Source: Nonomuraea endophytica (GTDB taxonomy: Bacteria; Actinomycetota; Actinomycetes; Streptosporangiales; Streptosporangiaceae). Taken from it: DNA of 64,000 nucleotides. The stretch covers positions 189,539 through 253,538 of the forward strand of contig NZ_JACHIN010000009.1 of NCBI RefSeq assembly GCF_014203235.1. The letters are read 5' to 3'. The first letter of the stretch is position 1, and the number at the start of each line of letters is the position of its first letter. Of the stretch, positions 25,184 to 32,929 are shown one piece after another. A program made the position numbers and the translations under genes. The notes under the pieces are model-generated. The model was not told the DNA's origin. It saw nothing but the letters and a program-made list of their open reading frames with translations, and made no database searches.

Positions 25184-26545
25184 TCAGTCAATACTTTGTC
25201 CTGACATTCTGACCTTTAGCTCGCGTACGGCTCCCGCCGCCCGATGCACCGGCACCCGCGCGAACCCGAGCACCATCGCCGGCGGCCCCGGGCTGAACCG
25301 CATCGGCCCCACCGGCTCGGCGGCCAGCCCGAGCGCCTGCGCGGCGGCGGCCGCGGCCGGCTCGTCCCAGTCATCGGGCAGCTCCAGGTAGACGTGCAGA
25401 CCGGCCTCGATGCCCCGCACCCGGATCTCGGGGAGCTGCTCGTTCAGCGCGGTGACCAGCGCGTCCCTGCGCCGCCGGTACTCCCTGCGGGTGCGCCGCA
25501 GGTGCCGGTCGTAGCCGCCGGTGCGCAGGAAGTGGGCCAGCGCGTATTGCTCGATCACCGGGGAGCCGAGGTCGAGCTCGCCGCGCGCCTGCCGTACGGC
25601 GGAGGCGAGGTCTTCCGGCGCGGCCACCCAGCCCAGCCGCAGACCCGGGGCCAGCGACTTGCTCACGCTGCCCGAGAGGATCACCCGGTCGGGCGCGAGC
25701 CCCTGCAGGCAGCCGACGGGGTCGCGGTCGAAGCGGAACTCGGCGTCGTAGTCGTCCTCCAGCACGATCCCGCCCCACTCGATGAGCTCGGCGCGGCGGC
25801 CGGGGGAGAGCACGACGCCGGTCGGGTAGTGGTGGGCGGGCGTGAGCAGCACCGCGTCGGCCCCACTGGCGGCCAGCGCCTTGACGTCCAGGCCCTCGTC
25901 GTCGCTGGGCACCGGCACCGGCGTCGCGCCCGCCCTCCTGATCAGCGGGATCTGGCGGGGGCTGCTGGGGTCCTCGATGGCCAGCCGTTCGACGCCGAGC
26001 ACGAGCAGGCTCAGGCTGAGTCCCTGCGCGACGCCGCCGACGATGATGAGGTTCTCCGGACGCACGTCGGCGGCCCTGACCCGCTTGAGGTACCCGGCCA
26101 GCTCCTGCCTGAGCTCCGGCACGCCGCCCGGGTCGCCGTAGTCGAACGCGTCGGAGGGCAGCGTGGTCAGCACGTGCCTGACCGAGGCCAGCCAGCGCTC
26201 GCGCGGGAAACCGCTCAGGTCGGGCGAGGTGGGGCGATGGCCGTAAAAGGGGGCGCAGACGGTGTCCTGGCGCGGCAGCGGGGCCTGGCGCGGGGCGGCG
26301 ACGGCCGCGGCCACGTGGGTGCCCTTGCCCACCCGCGAGACCAGGAAGCCCTCCGCGACCAGCTGCTCATACGCCTCCACCACCACGCCGCGCGAGACGA
26401 CCAGATCCGCGGCCAGGTCGCGGCTGGCGGGCAGGCGGGTGCCGGGCGCGAGGCGGCCGTCACGGATCGACCCGCGCAGCTCGGCGGCGAGCTGCGCGGC
26501 CAGCCCCCCTCGGTCCCGGTCGAGCGGAACATGAAGATCGGTCAC
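25184..26545 (-). CDS. MocR/PdxR-type regulator (GntR HTH fused to aminotransferase fold)
   Basis: 453 aa, GTG start. The N-terminal GntR winged helix (residues about 10-75, RLPASRDLAADLVVSRGVVVEAYEQL) is fused to a class I aminotransferase-like domain. The PLP Lys lies in SVSKSLAPGLRLGW, and LEDDYDAEFRFDRDP is the usual cofactor-binding stretch. Such proteins sense PLP or an amino-compound and regulate vitamin B6, GABA or transporter genes. It is divergent from a DMT transporter and is probably its regulator. Direct repeats suit MocR binding. Confidence 0.9.
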   Translation of the reverse strand: MTDLHVPLDRDRGGLAAQLAAELRGSIRDGRLAPGTRLPASRDLAADLVVSRGVVVEAYEQLVAEGFLVSRVGKGTHVAAAVAAPRQAPLPRQDTVCAPFYGHRPTSPDLSGFPRERWLASVRHVLTTLPSDAFDYGDPGGVPELRQELAGYLKRVRAADVRPENLIIVGGVAQGLSLSLLVLGVERLAIEDPSSPRQIPLIRRAGATPVPVPSDDEGLDVKALAASGADAVLLTPAHHYPTGVVLSPGRRAELIEWGGIVLEDDYDAEFRFDRDPVGCLQGLAPDRVILSGSVSKSLAPGLRLGWVAAPEDLASAVRQARGELDLGSPVIEQYALAHFLRTGGYDRHLRRTRREYRRRRDALVTALNEQLPEIRVRGIEAGLHVYLELPDDWDEPAAAAAAQALGLAAEPVGPMRFSPGPPAMVLGFARVPVHRAAGAVRELKVRMSGQSID

Positions 26546-26577
26546 ATTGGTCCCCGTTTATCGCGGGATATTGGACT
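26546..26577. promoter_or_regulatory. direct repeats ATTGGTCC / ATTGGACT between MocR and DMT genes
   Basis: ATTGGTCC (26546-26553) and ATTGGACT (26570-26577) are direct repeats 24 bp apart in the 59-bp divergent region. MocR-type dimers characteristically bind spaced direct repeats. The first copy overlaps the MocR ribosome site, which would allow autoregulation. Confidence 0.4.
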
Positions 26578-26604
26578 GTTTCGGCAAGCCATTGTCTTTC
26601 TAGC

Positions 26605-27498
26605 ATGCTGCCCATGAGAAGCGGAGCTTTCGGCGCGGCCACGGCCATGTTCATGGTGGGAACGCTCGCCGCCGTGTCCGGCCTGATCAAGGACTATCCG
26701 GTGTACGGCGGGCAGGCCGTGCGCTACCTCTTGGCCGCGGTGGTCCTGCTGGGGGTGACCAGGGCGCTCGGGCTGCGGTTCGTCCGGCTGACGGCCCGGG
26801 AGTTCGGTTGCCTGGTGGGGCTGGCCGTACTTGGTCTGGTGGTCTTCAACATCTGCGTGATCGAGTCCACCCGCGACTCCGGTCCGGCGCTGGTCGGCAC
26901 CGTACTGGGGACCGTACCGCTGGTGCTCGCGCTGGTCAGCGGGCGGCCCGCGCCGCGGCTGCTGGTAGGGGCCGTCGTCGTCGTGGCCGGGGCGACGCTG
27001 GCCACCGGGCTCGGGACGGGGAGCACCGGCGGGCTGCTGTGGGCGCTCGGGGCGCTGGTGGGGGAGGTGAGCTTCTCGCTCCTGGCCATTCCGCTGCTGC
27101 CGAAGCTGGGGGCGATCCGGGTGTCGGCGTACTCGACGGCGCTGGCCGTGCCCATGCTGGCCGTGACCGGGGTCGCGGTCGAGGGCGCGTCGATGTTCCG
27201 GGCGCCCACGATGCCGGAGGCGCTCGGACTGCTCTACCTGGCCGTCGTGGTGACGGTGGTGGCGTTCTTCCTCTGGTACTCGGCGTTGCCCAGGCTCGGG
27301 GCGGGGCGGGCTGGGTTGTTCGCCGGGATGATCCCGGTCGGTGCGATCGTGACCGGGACGGTGCTCGGCGTCGCCACGCCCTCCGTCTACGACCTGCTCG
27401 GCGCCGGGCTGGTGATCGCCGGCATCGTGGTCGGGCTCACCGCTCGGCGGGAGTCCCCGGTGGCTAGCGTTTCAGAGTCGGCCACTGTCCGCTCTTGA
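26605..27498 (+). CDS. EamA/DMT-type transporter
   Basis: 297 aa (or 294 from the ATG at 26614) with ten predicted helices in two EamA repeats. The first repeat has VSGLIKDYPVYGGQAVRYLLAAVVLL, the second FLWYSALPRLGAGRAGLFAGMIPV. The second repeat motif (P.g.gaGraglf.gmiPv) is typical of RhaT/EamA exporters. Divergence from the MocR gene suggests efflux or uptake of an amino compound under its control. The 3' end overlaps the convergent 41-aa gene by 35 bp. Confidence 0.88.
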   Translation: MLPMRSGAFGAATAMFMVGTLAAVSGLIKDYPVYGGQAVRYLLAAVVLLGVTRALGLRFVRLTAREFGCLVGLAVLGLVVFNICVIESTRDSGPALVGTVLGTVPLVLALVSGRPAPRLLVGAVVVVAGATLATGLGTGSTGGLLWALGALVGEVSFSLLAIPLLPKLGAIRVSAYSTALAVPMLAVTGVAVEGASMFRAPTMPEALGLLYLAVVVTVVAFFLWYSALPRLGAGRAGLFAGMIPVGAIVTGTVLGVATPSVYDLLGAGLVIAGIVVGLTARRESPVASVSESATVRS

Positions 27499-27589
27499 TG
27501 CCGCTCAGCACGATGAACACGGTGGCGACCCCGATGCCGCCCACGACGAGCAGGCCGATGACCATGATGACGATGTAGCCGACTTCCAT
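27464..27589 (-). CDS. 41-aa single-pass membrane peptide
   Basis: The ORF has MEVGYIVIMVIGLLVVGGIG then VATVFIVL as one long hydrophobic helix and a short polar tail ending PTLKR. GGGAGG is placed 5 bp before the ATG, which makes translation likely. It overlaps the 3' end of the convergent DMT gene by 35 bp. It lies 71 bp downstream of the DUF1772 gene and may be co-transcribed. The function is unknown; small membrane peptides often modulate transporters. Confidence 0.6.
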   Translation of the reverse strand: MEVGYIVIMVIGLLVVGGIGVATVFIVLSGIKSGQWPTLKR

Positions 27590-27660
27590 GGCGGCCTCCC
27601 TCCCCTTGTTAAAGGTGGAACGCTGGGAGAGAGGCACGCGGTGTCCCGATATTTCGCCTT

Positions 27661-28161
27661 TTACTGAGATTTTGCGCCGTGAACGACCAGGGCCCACATG
27701 AAGCACCCGAACGACCCCGTAGCCGCCAGGGCCCGCACGATGTTCCACGTCACCCACTTGGCCTCAAAGGCCTCCCGAACCGCTCCCAGATCGGCGATCT
27801 TGCCCGGATCCCCAGCCTTGGCCAGCTGGTCGTTCAGCGGAACATTCACCCCCGCGGTGACAAAGAACATCACCAGATAGAGCACGAACCCCGCGATCAC
27901 CCACGGCAACACCGGCCGCAGATCACCCCGCCAGTGCAGAATCACCGCCGCCAGCATGAACAGAAGCCCGCCCATAAAGGCGCTCATGAACAACGGGTTG
28001 AGGATCGCGACGTTGATCCGCTGCATCGCCTCGACGAGCGTGCGGCTACTACTTTGCTTCAGCCCCGGCATCACCGCGTAGGCGAACGCCGCGAACAACC
28101 CGGCCATGAGACCGGCGCTGAGCGTGGACAGGATCAGTGTGAGCGTGCTGAGTGCTTTCAA
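27661..28161 (-). CDS. DUF1772 family membrane protein
   Basis: 166 aa with four helices. The start is taken as TTG 28161 (GGAG 7 bp upstream), giving an N-terminus of LKALSTLTLILSTLSAGLMA. No ATG or GTG with a ribosome site precedes it, so the TTG is the best choice. FAYAVMPGLKQSSSRTLVEAMQRIN and FVTAGVNVPLNDQLAKAG are the family signatures (anthrone-oxygenase-like DUF1772). Some relatives act on polyketides; no such cluster is near, so the role is unknown. Confidence 0.75.
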   Translation of the reverse strand: MKALSTLTLILSTLSAGLMAGLFAAFAYAVMPGLKQSSSRTLVEAMQRINVAILNPLFMSAFMGGLLFMLAAVILHWRGDLRPVLPWVIAGFVLYLVMFFVTAGVNVPLNDQLAKAGDPGKIADLGAVREAFEAKWVTWNIVRALAATGSFGCFMWALVVHGAKSQ

Positions 28162-28237
28162 GCTGTTCTCCGTGGTGCGGTACGGCAGGCGAACGTCACC
28201 CTGACGCACCCCACCCCCAAACACCAGCCCAACACCC

Positions 28238-28274
28238 TGCAAGTTGCTGCACGCCACCGCTACAACAACATGCA
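28238..28274. promoter_or_regulatory. imperfect inverted repeat upstream of the DUF1772 gene
   Basis: TGCAAGTTGCTG (28238-28249) and CAACAACATGCA (28263-28274) match at 10 of 12 positions as an inverted repeat. They lie 77 bp before the TTG start. It is a possible operator. The rest of the 141-bp gap is C-rich and featureless. Confidence 0.3.
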
Positions 28275-28302
28275 ACCTTCACCACTCGGCTCGGGGGGTG
28301 GG

Positions 28303-29439
28303 TTAGGTGGTTTGGGCGGGGAGTTTGGGGTGGAAGCCGGGGGCCAGGGCGATGATGGCGGCGGCCAGGACCAAGGGGGCGGCGAACGCCACCTGCATGC
28401 CCGCCGCGTCCGCGATGCCACCGACCAGGGCGGCGCCCACGATGAAGCCCACGTAGTTGAAGAGGTTCACGCGGGCGATGGCCACCCCGGTGCCCGCCGG
28501 GTCCAGGCGCCCGGCGGCCGAGAACGACTGGGGCGCCACCACCGACAGTCCCACCCCGGTCAGGCCGAAGGCGACGATGGCGAGCGGCTGGTTCGGGGCC
28601 AGGACGATGCCGAGGAAGCCCAGGGCGGCGATCGCGCCGCCGTACCGTCTGACGGCGAAGTCGCCGCCGAGGCGGACGAGCAGCGTGGTCGCCTGGTACG
28701 CGGCGTAGGCCAGCGGGATGACGGAGGCGCCGGCGGCCAGGGCGTCCTTCATGTAGACGGTGGAGAAGTTGGAGATGGCGGCGTCCCCGACGTACAGGAA
28801 GGCCATCGCCAGGCAGAGCGGGATGATCGGCTTCCACGGGAAGCGGGCGGCGGCGGTCGTGGTCTGCTCGGTCTTCTCCTCCTCGATCGTGCAGAGCAAC
28901 GGCCCGGCGATGAGTGAGCCCGCGACGGCCAGCACCATGGGCAGGGCCATCGTCAGCGACAGGGGGAGCACGGACGCCATGGCCGACGCCCACAGCGCGC
29001 CGAGCAGGCTGGCGACGCTCCATACGCAGTGGAACCCGTTGAGCAGTGGCCGGCCGTACCTGCGCTCGACGGCGACGCCCTGCATGTTCATGCCGGCGTC
29101 GACCGCGCCGACGCCCAGCCCGAACAGGAGCAGGGCCACGAGCAGGACGGGCACGTTGGGCGCCAGGCCGGTGAGGACGACGGCGGCGGCGACCAGCGGC
29201 TGGGCCAGGCGGAGCAGCCACTTGCTGCCCAGGCGCGCGGCCAGGGTGCCGGCGCCGACGCTGCCGACTCCGGCCAGCACCGGGACGATCAGCAGCAGGA
29301 GGGTCAGTTCGCCTTCGTCGAGCCGATGTCGGCCCTGGATGGCGGCGACCTGCGTGAGCAGGGTGGCGAAGGAGAGTCCTTGCACCGCGAACACGGCGAA
29401 CGTGCCGGAGCGGGCCAGGCGGTTTCGGGGGGTCTTCAC
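28303..29439 (-). CDS. MFS transporter
   Basis: 378 aa, GTG start at 29439 with GGAGG upstream. About 11-12 helices. GTLAARLGSKWLLRLA stands in the helix 2-3 loop and VGAVDAGMNMQGVAVERRYGR after helix 4, typical of the sugar/drug MFS subgroup with FucP-like features (NMQ, NGFHCVWSVASLLGAL). It begins 32 bp downstream of the PAP2 gene on the same strand, so the two probably form an operon. The substrate is unknown. Confidence 0.85.
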   Translation of the reverse strand: MKTPRNRLARSGTFAVFAVQGLSFATLLTQVAAIQGRHRLDEGELTLLLLIVPVLAGVGSVGAGTLAARLGSKWLLRLAQPLVAAAVVLTGLAPNVPVLLVALLLFGLGVGAVDAGMNMQGVAVERRYGRPLLNGFHCVWSVASLLGALWASAMASVLPLSLTMALPMVLAVAGSLIAGPLLCTIEEEKTEQTTTAAARFPWKPIIPLCLAMAFLYVGDAAISNFSTVYMKDALAAGASVIPLAYAAYQATTLLVRLGGDFAVRRYGGAIAALGFLGIVLAPNQPLAIVAFGLTGVGLSVVAPQSFSAAGRLDPAGTGVAIARVNLFNYVGFIVGAALVGGIADAAGMQVAFAAPLVLAAAIIALAPGFHPKLPAQTT

Positions 29440-29471
29440 CGCGTGCCTCCTGCAGTAAACGTGAGGTTGCG

Positions 29472-30119
29472 TCAGGTTAGTGCCTGGGCCTGTCTCCTGA
29501 CCAGGTCCTTGCGCAGCAGCGGCGCGAACCCCCACCACAGCAGCAGCGTCGTGCCCCCGCCCAGCAGCGCGCCGCCGATCGTGTCGGAGAACCAGTGGGC
29601 GCTGAGGTAGGTGCGGTCCCAGACCATCAGGACCGTGAAGACGGCGGTGGCCAGCAGGCCGGCCCGAGGGCTCCCGGCGGCCATCACGGCCACGATGACC
29701 AGGCAGAACGTCACCGCCGTCACCACATGCCCGGAAGGAAACGAGCCGATGTCCACGCTGACCAGCGGGTCGGCCGGCCGTTCGCGCATGACCAGCCGTT
29801 TGACGGCCTGCGCCACGACGGTGGTGGCGGACGCGGCGGTGAGCAGCAGCACCGCGCCCCAGCGCCGCCCCGTCGCCAGCCACCAGGCCATCAGCACCAG
29901 CATGATCACCATGCTGCCCCGCCCGCCGCTGAGGTTGAGCACGTGGGCCAGCAGCGTGAGCGCGTCGTTGCGGGTGCCGAGCACGGCCTCGTGCCACGCG
30001 GTGTCGAAGCCTTGAGTGAACGGCGCCGCCGGGTCGGCCAGCATGATCCCGGTGAAGACGGCGCCCAGGACGAGGAGGACGAGGCCGAGGGCGAGCGTCC
30101 AGCGGGGGCGGATTTCCAT
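29472..30119 (-). CDS. PAP2-superfamily membrane phosphatase
   Basis: 215 aa with six helices and the three phosphatase motifs in order: KRLVMRERP, GSFPSGHVV, and RTYLSAHWFSD. It dephosphorylates a lipid phosphate such as undecaprenyl pyrophosphate or phosphatidic acid at the membrane. It starts 74 bp from the divergent TetR gene, with an inverted repeat between. It is likely co-transcribed with the downstream MFS transporter. Confidence 0.92.
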   Translation of the reverse strand: MEIRPRWTLALGLVLLVLGAVFTGIMLADPAAPFTQGFDTAWHEAVLGTRNDALTLLAHVLNLSGGRGSMVIMLVLMAWWLATGRRWGAVLLLTAASATTVVAQAVKRLVMRERPADPLVSVDIGSFPSGHVVTAVTFCLVIVAVMAAGSPRAGLLATAVFTVLMVWDRTYLSAHWFSDTIGGALLGGGTTLLLWWGFAPLLRKDLVRRQAQALT

Positions 30120-30131
30120 GGCCGGGAAGAT

Positions 30132-30148
30132 TAGTCAACCCCTGACTA
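30132..30148. promoter_or_regulatory. TAGTCA-N5-TGACTA inverted repeat (PAP2/TetR intergenic)
   Basis: Perfect 6-bp arms (30132-30137, 30143-30148) lie in the divergent promoter region, 13 bp from the PAP2 start and 45 bp from the TetR start. It is a likely operator for the TetR protein. A -10-like TAAGGT (30182-30187) precedes the TetR GTG by 5 bases, suggesting that gene is leaderless. Confidence 0.5.
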
Positions 30149-30192
30149 GTTGGTAGGTTTGTTGCAATTATGTGACCTGGTAAGGTGCCGGG

Positions 30193-30789
30193 GTGAAACG
30201 CCGGGGATACGCCACTGGGGAGGCACGGCGCGAGCGCATCCTCGCCATCGCCCTGCTCGAGTTCGCCGAGAACGGCTACCGCGGCGCGTCACTGGCCCGG
30301 ATCGCCGAACGCGCAGAACTCACCCAGGCCGGCCTGCTCCACCACTTCAAGAGCAAGGAACGCCTCCTCCTGGCCGTCCTCGACTACCGGGACGAGATGG
30401 ACATGCGCCGCTACGGCTTCGACGTCAGCGACGGGCAGGAGATGCTGAAGATGCTGGTGGACGTGGTCGAGTACAACTCCCGCGTGCCCGGTCTCGTGCA
30501 ACTGTTCTCCGTCATCAGCGGTGAGGCCGTGACGGCCGACCACCCCGGCCACGAGTGGGCCAGGAACCGCTACCACCGCCTGCGCGAAGGAGTGGCCGCC
30601 GCCCTGCGCCGCAGCGCCGAGAACGGCCAGTTCCGCGCCGACCTCGACGCCGAGGCCCACGCCGACCGCCTCATCGCCATGATGGACGGCCTGCAGACCC
30701 AGTGGCTCCTCGACCCGGACCGCGTGGACATGCCGACGATCTTCCGCGGCTACGTCACCGACCTGGCCGCCGCCCTCCGCACATCCTGA
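30193..30789 (+). CDS. TetR-family regulator
   Basis: 198 aa, GTG start. The N-terminal helix-turn-helix is SLARIAERAELTQAGLLHHF with the following KSKERLL. The C-terminal ligand domain (residues 80-195) is Leu/Val/Ala-rich and matches the TetR_C group common in actinobacteria. It probably represses the divergent PAP2-MFS operon and itself through the 17-bp inverted repeat. A short GGCGCG/CGCGCC hairpin (30809-30825) follows its stop. Confidence 0.9.
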   Translation: MKRRGYATGEARRERILAIALLEFAENGYRGASLARIAERAELTQAGLLHHFKSKERLLLAVLDYRDEMDMRRYGFDVSDGQEMLKMLVDVVEYNSRVPGLVQLFSVISGEAVTADHPGHEWARNRYHRLREGVAAALRRSAENGQFRADLDAEAHADRLIAMMDGLQTQWLLDPDRVDMPTIFRGYVTDLAAALRTS

Positions 30790-30869
30790 CCACACCCCGT
30801 CCGGCCTCGGCGCGCGCACCGCGCCGTACGGCCTGACCACCCTCAACGCTCCGTCCGGCCTGGGCGTGC

Positions 30870-31526
30870 TCAACCGGCGGCCGCCTCCCGCACCGGGACG
30901 ACGGCGGGAGCCCGTGCGGGACCCCTGAAGCTCGCCCAGGCGCCCAGGGCGATGACCGCGGCCACCTCCGTGGCGGCCATGCCGCGCTCGACCAGGCCGA
31001 GCGGCATGACCTGCCACCAGGCGAGACCGTTGCGGGTGGCCAGCATGATGACCGCGCCGATCCCCGCCACCCACATCACCGACCCGAGCCCGAGCAGGAA
31101 CGCCGCCCAGGACATCCCATGCCGATGCCGCCACGGCCGGGCGATGACCAGCGCCGCGATCGGCAGGCTCAGGAAGGCGATGAAGCTGCCCACCCGGTGG
31201 ATGCTGCCGCTCAGGCTCGGCCCGACCGCCCAGTCGTGCTTGGGGAACGACGCCGTGATCAGCAGCCCCACGCTCCAGGCCAGCAGCGCGACGGTCCCGA
31301 ACCAGCCCGCGATGCGCCGCCTGGCCAGCGACAGCCCGATCGCCGCCGAGCCGATGGCGAGCGTGCCCACGCCGAGTCCGAAGATCCATCCCTGGTCGCC
31401 CAGGCCGTGTTCGCTGATCGTGCGGCGCAGGGGATTGGCCTCGCCCAGGTAGGCGAGGTCCAGCCCGATGATCACCGCCACCCCGGCCACGACCGCCCCG
31501 AGCCCCACCCGCGCCGCTCTCTCCAT
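30870..31526 (-). CDS. DUF998 family membrane protein
   Basis: 218 aa with six predicted helices. The region LRRTISEHGLGDQGWIFGLG and the conserved ITASFPKHDW followed by HRVGSFIAF are the DUF998 signature. No ribosome site is convincing at the ATG 31526; the ORF could start slightly upstream. The function of the family is unknown. It converges on the TetR gene. Confidence 0.78.
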   Translation of the reverse strand: MERAARVGLGAVVAGVAVIIGLDLAYLGEANPLRRTISEHGLGDQGWIFGLGVGTLAIGSAAIGLSLARRRIAGWFGTVALLAWSVGLLITASFPKHDWAVGPSLSGSIHRVGSFIAFLSLPIAALVIARPWRHRHGMSWAAFLLGLGSVMWVAGIGAVIMLATRNGLAWWQVMPLGLVERGMAATEVAAVIALGAWASFRGPARAPAVVPVREAAAG

Positions 31527-31628
31527 GAAGAAGACAACGGCCGAGATCCTTACCGGATTCCGCCGCTGTCCGGAGCTGGAAATCTGGAAGGGCTTATCCC
31601 GGAGGTGGGGGAGGGTTACGTTCGGAAG

Positions 31629-32177
31629 ATGGACAAGGGGATGCTTGCCGAATGCCGACACCTGCTCGATCACGGCATGCCGCAAGAAGCCCGCACCGCG
31701 TTCGACGCCGGCCGGGGCTACCTGCCGCTGGCCATGGACAGGTCGGGTGAGGGCGGCGCGGTGGCGCTGCTGTCCGACCGCAGCGGCGGGCCCATGATCA
31801 TGGTCCACCTGTTCAAGAAGCGCGGCGGCGACTGGGAGCACCGGGGCGGCGGCGGAGGCGGGACGATCGAGTATCCGCTGGTCGGCCGGGTGCCCGCCAA
31901 AGGGCCCGAGGACTATCTGCGCTGCCCGGGTAACGGCGGGGTGCTGATGAACCCGGAGCACCGGCTGCCCTGGACCGGCTGGTATCTACGGCACGCCGAG
32001 CTGACCGCCTCGGCCGAGGTGCGGCGGGTGCGGGTGCGCGGACGCCTCATCGAAGTCCCCTTCCACGGCTTCCTGATCGTGGTCTGGTCGGCCCGCCGGG
32101 CACCCGAAGTGGAGGCGCTCGGCGAGGACGGCGAGGTGCTCACCACGCTGGACGTGAGCGGCCCCACCCTTCATTGA
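31629..32177 (+). CDS. hypothetical protein (182 aa)
   Basis: It starts MDKGMLAECRHLLDHGMPQE. It is soluble, with a mixed alpha/beta composition, a Gly run (RGGGGGG) near residue 75, and a basic strand-rich C-terminal half (RRVRVRGRLIEVPFHGFLIV). I see no recognised domain and no membrane segment. It is divergent from the DUF998 gene and 59 bp upstream of the DUF1707 gene. Coding is supported by strong third-position GC and a clean start. Confidence 0.65.
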   Translation: MDKGMLAECRHLLDHGMPQEARTAFDAGRGYLPLAMDRSGEGGAVALLSDRSGGPMIMVHLFKKRGGDWEHRGGGGGGTIEYPLVGRVPAKGPEDYLRCPGNGGVLMNPEHRLPWTGWYLRHAELTASAEVRRVRVRGRLIEVPFHGFLIVVWSARRAPEVEALGEDGEVLTTLDVSGPTLH

Positions 32178-32236
32178 GCCGAAACGTTAGGCGTCGGCAC
32201 CGACAGTTTCCGCCGCGCGCCGGATATCGTCGAAGT

Positions 32237-32887
32237 GTGAATGAACGTCCCGGATCCTGGCTGCCGAAACTCGCCGAGGTGGGCGAGCGGCTGGCCGAGG
32301 AATGGCAGTCGGCGCGTGGCCAGCAGCGCCCGAGCGACCTGCCCCAGCCGCACGAACTGCGCGCCTCCGACGCCGACCGCGAGCGCGTCGCCCAAGTGCT
32401 CCAGGACGCCCACGCCGACGGCCGCATCACCCTCGACGAGCTGGAGGAACGCCTCGGCGTCCTCTACTCCGCCCGCACCCTCGGCGACCTGGCGGGACTC
32501 ACCGTCGACCTGCTCCCCGCCGACGAACAGCCGCTGCTCCTGGACGGGCGGCCGGTCGCGGCGATCTTCAAGAAGGAGGAGCGCGGCGGCCGCTGGGTGG
32601 TTCCGGCGGAGCTCGCCGTGACCGCGATGTTCGGGACGACCAAGCTCGATCTGCGGGACGCGATCCTGCAGAACCGGCGCGTCATCATCAACGCGACGCT
32701 GGTGCTCGGCGGGCTGGAGATCCACGTGCCCGAGGGTCTTGAGGTGATCCGGGTGGCCAAGGACAAGACCGTGCGTCTCACCAAGCAGCCCACCGAGCCG
32801 GACGGGCCGGTGGTCGAGGTCCGCACCACCAACTTCATGGGCGACGTGAAGGTCAAGGAGCCGCCTCGCCGTAAGCGCCGCCGCTGA
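32237..32887 (+). CDS. DUF1707 domain protein
   Basis: 216 aa, GTG start. The DUF1707 motif ELRASDADRERVAQVLQDAH followed by RITLDELEERL sits at residues 40-95. The C-terminal half (AIFKKEERGGRWVVPAELAV to the end) resembles the LiaF-type beta-helical domain of cell-envelope stress proteins and ends in a Lys/Arg tail. TATCGT 4 bp upstream of the GTG and the lack of a ribosome site suggest a leaderless mRNA. The role is unknown but probably envelope-related. Confidence 0.85.
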   Translation: MNERPGSWLPKLAEVGERLAEEWQSARGQQRPSDLPQPHELRASDADRERVAQVLQDAHADGRITLDELEERLGVLYSARTLGDLAGLTVDLLPADEQPLLLDGRPVAAIFKKEERGGRWVVPAELAVTAMFGTTKLDLRDAILQNRRVIINATLVLGGLEIHVPEGLEVIRVAKDKTVRLTKQPTEPDGPVVEVRTTNFMGDVKVKEPPRRKRRR

Positions 32888-32915
32888 CTTCCGGTACGGC
32901 CGGCCGTACCGGAAG
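32888..32915. terminator. 28-bp perfect palindrome, bidirectional terminator
   Basis: Two 14-bp arms (left CTTCCGGTACGGCC) pair without any spacer, starting at the base after the DUF1707 stop and lying 14 bp before the convergent glpX stop. A second stem, GCGGGCT-C-AGCCCGC (32924-32938), overlaps the glpX stop. There is no U-run. A cruciform or stem stopping both convergent transcripts is the simplest reading. Confidence 0.7.
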
Positions 32916-32929
32916 CCGGGAAAGCGGGC

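Noticed and set aside
27661..28161. Polyketide anthrone oxygenase
   Set aside because: DUF1772 members can be such enzymes, but there is no polyketide cluster here. Only the family is claimed.
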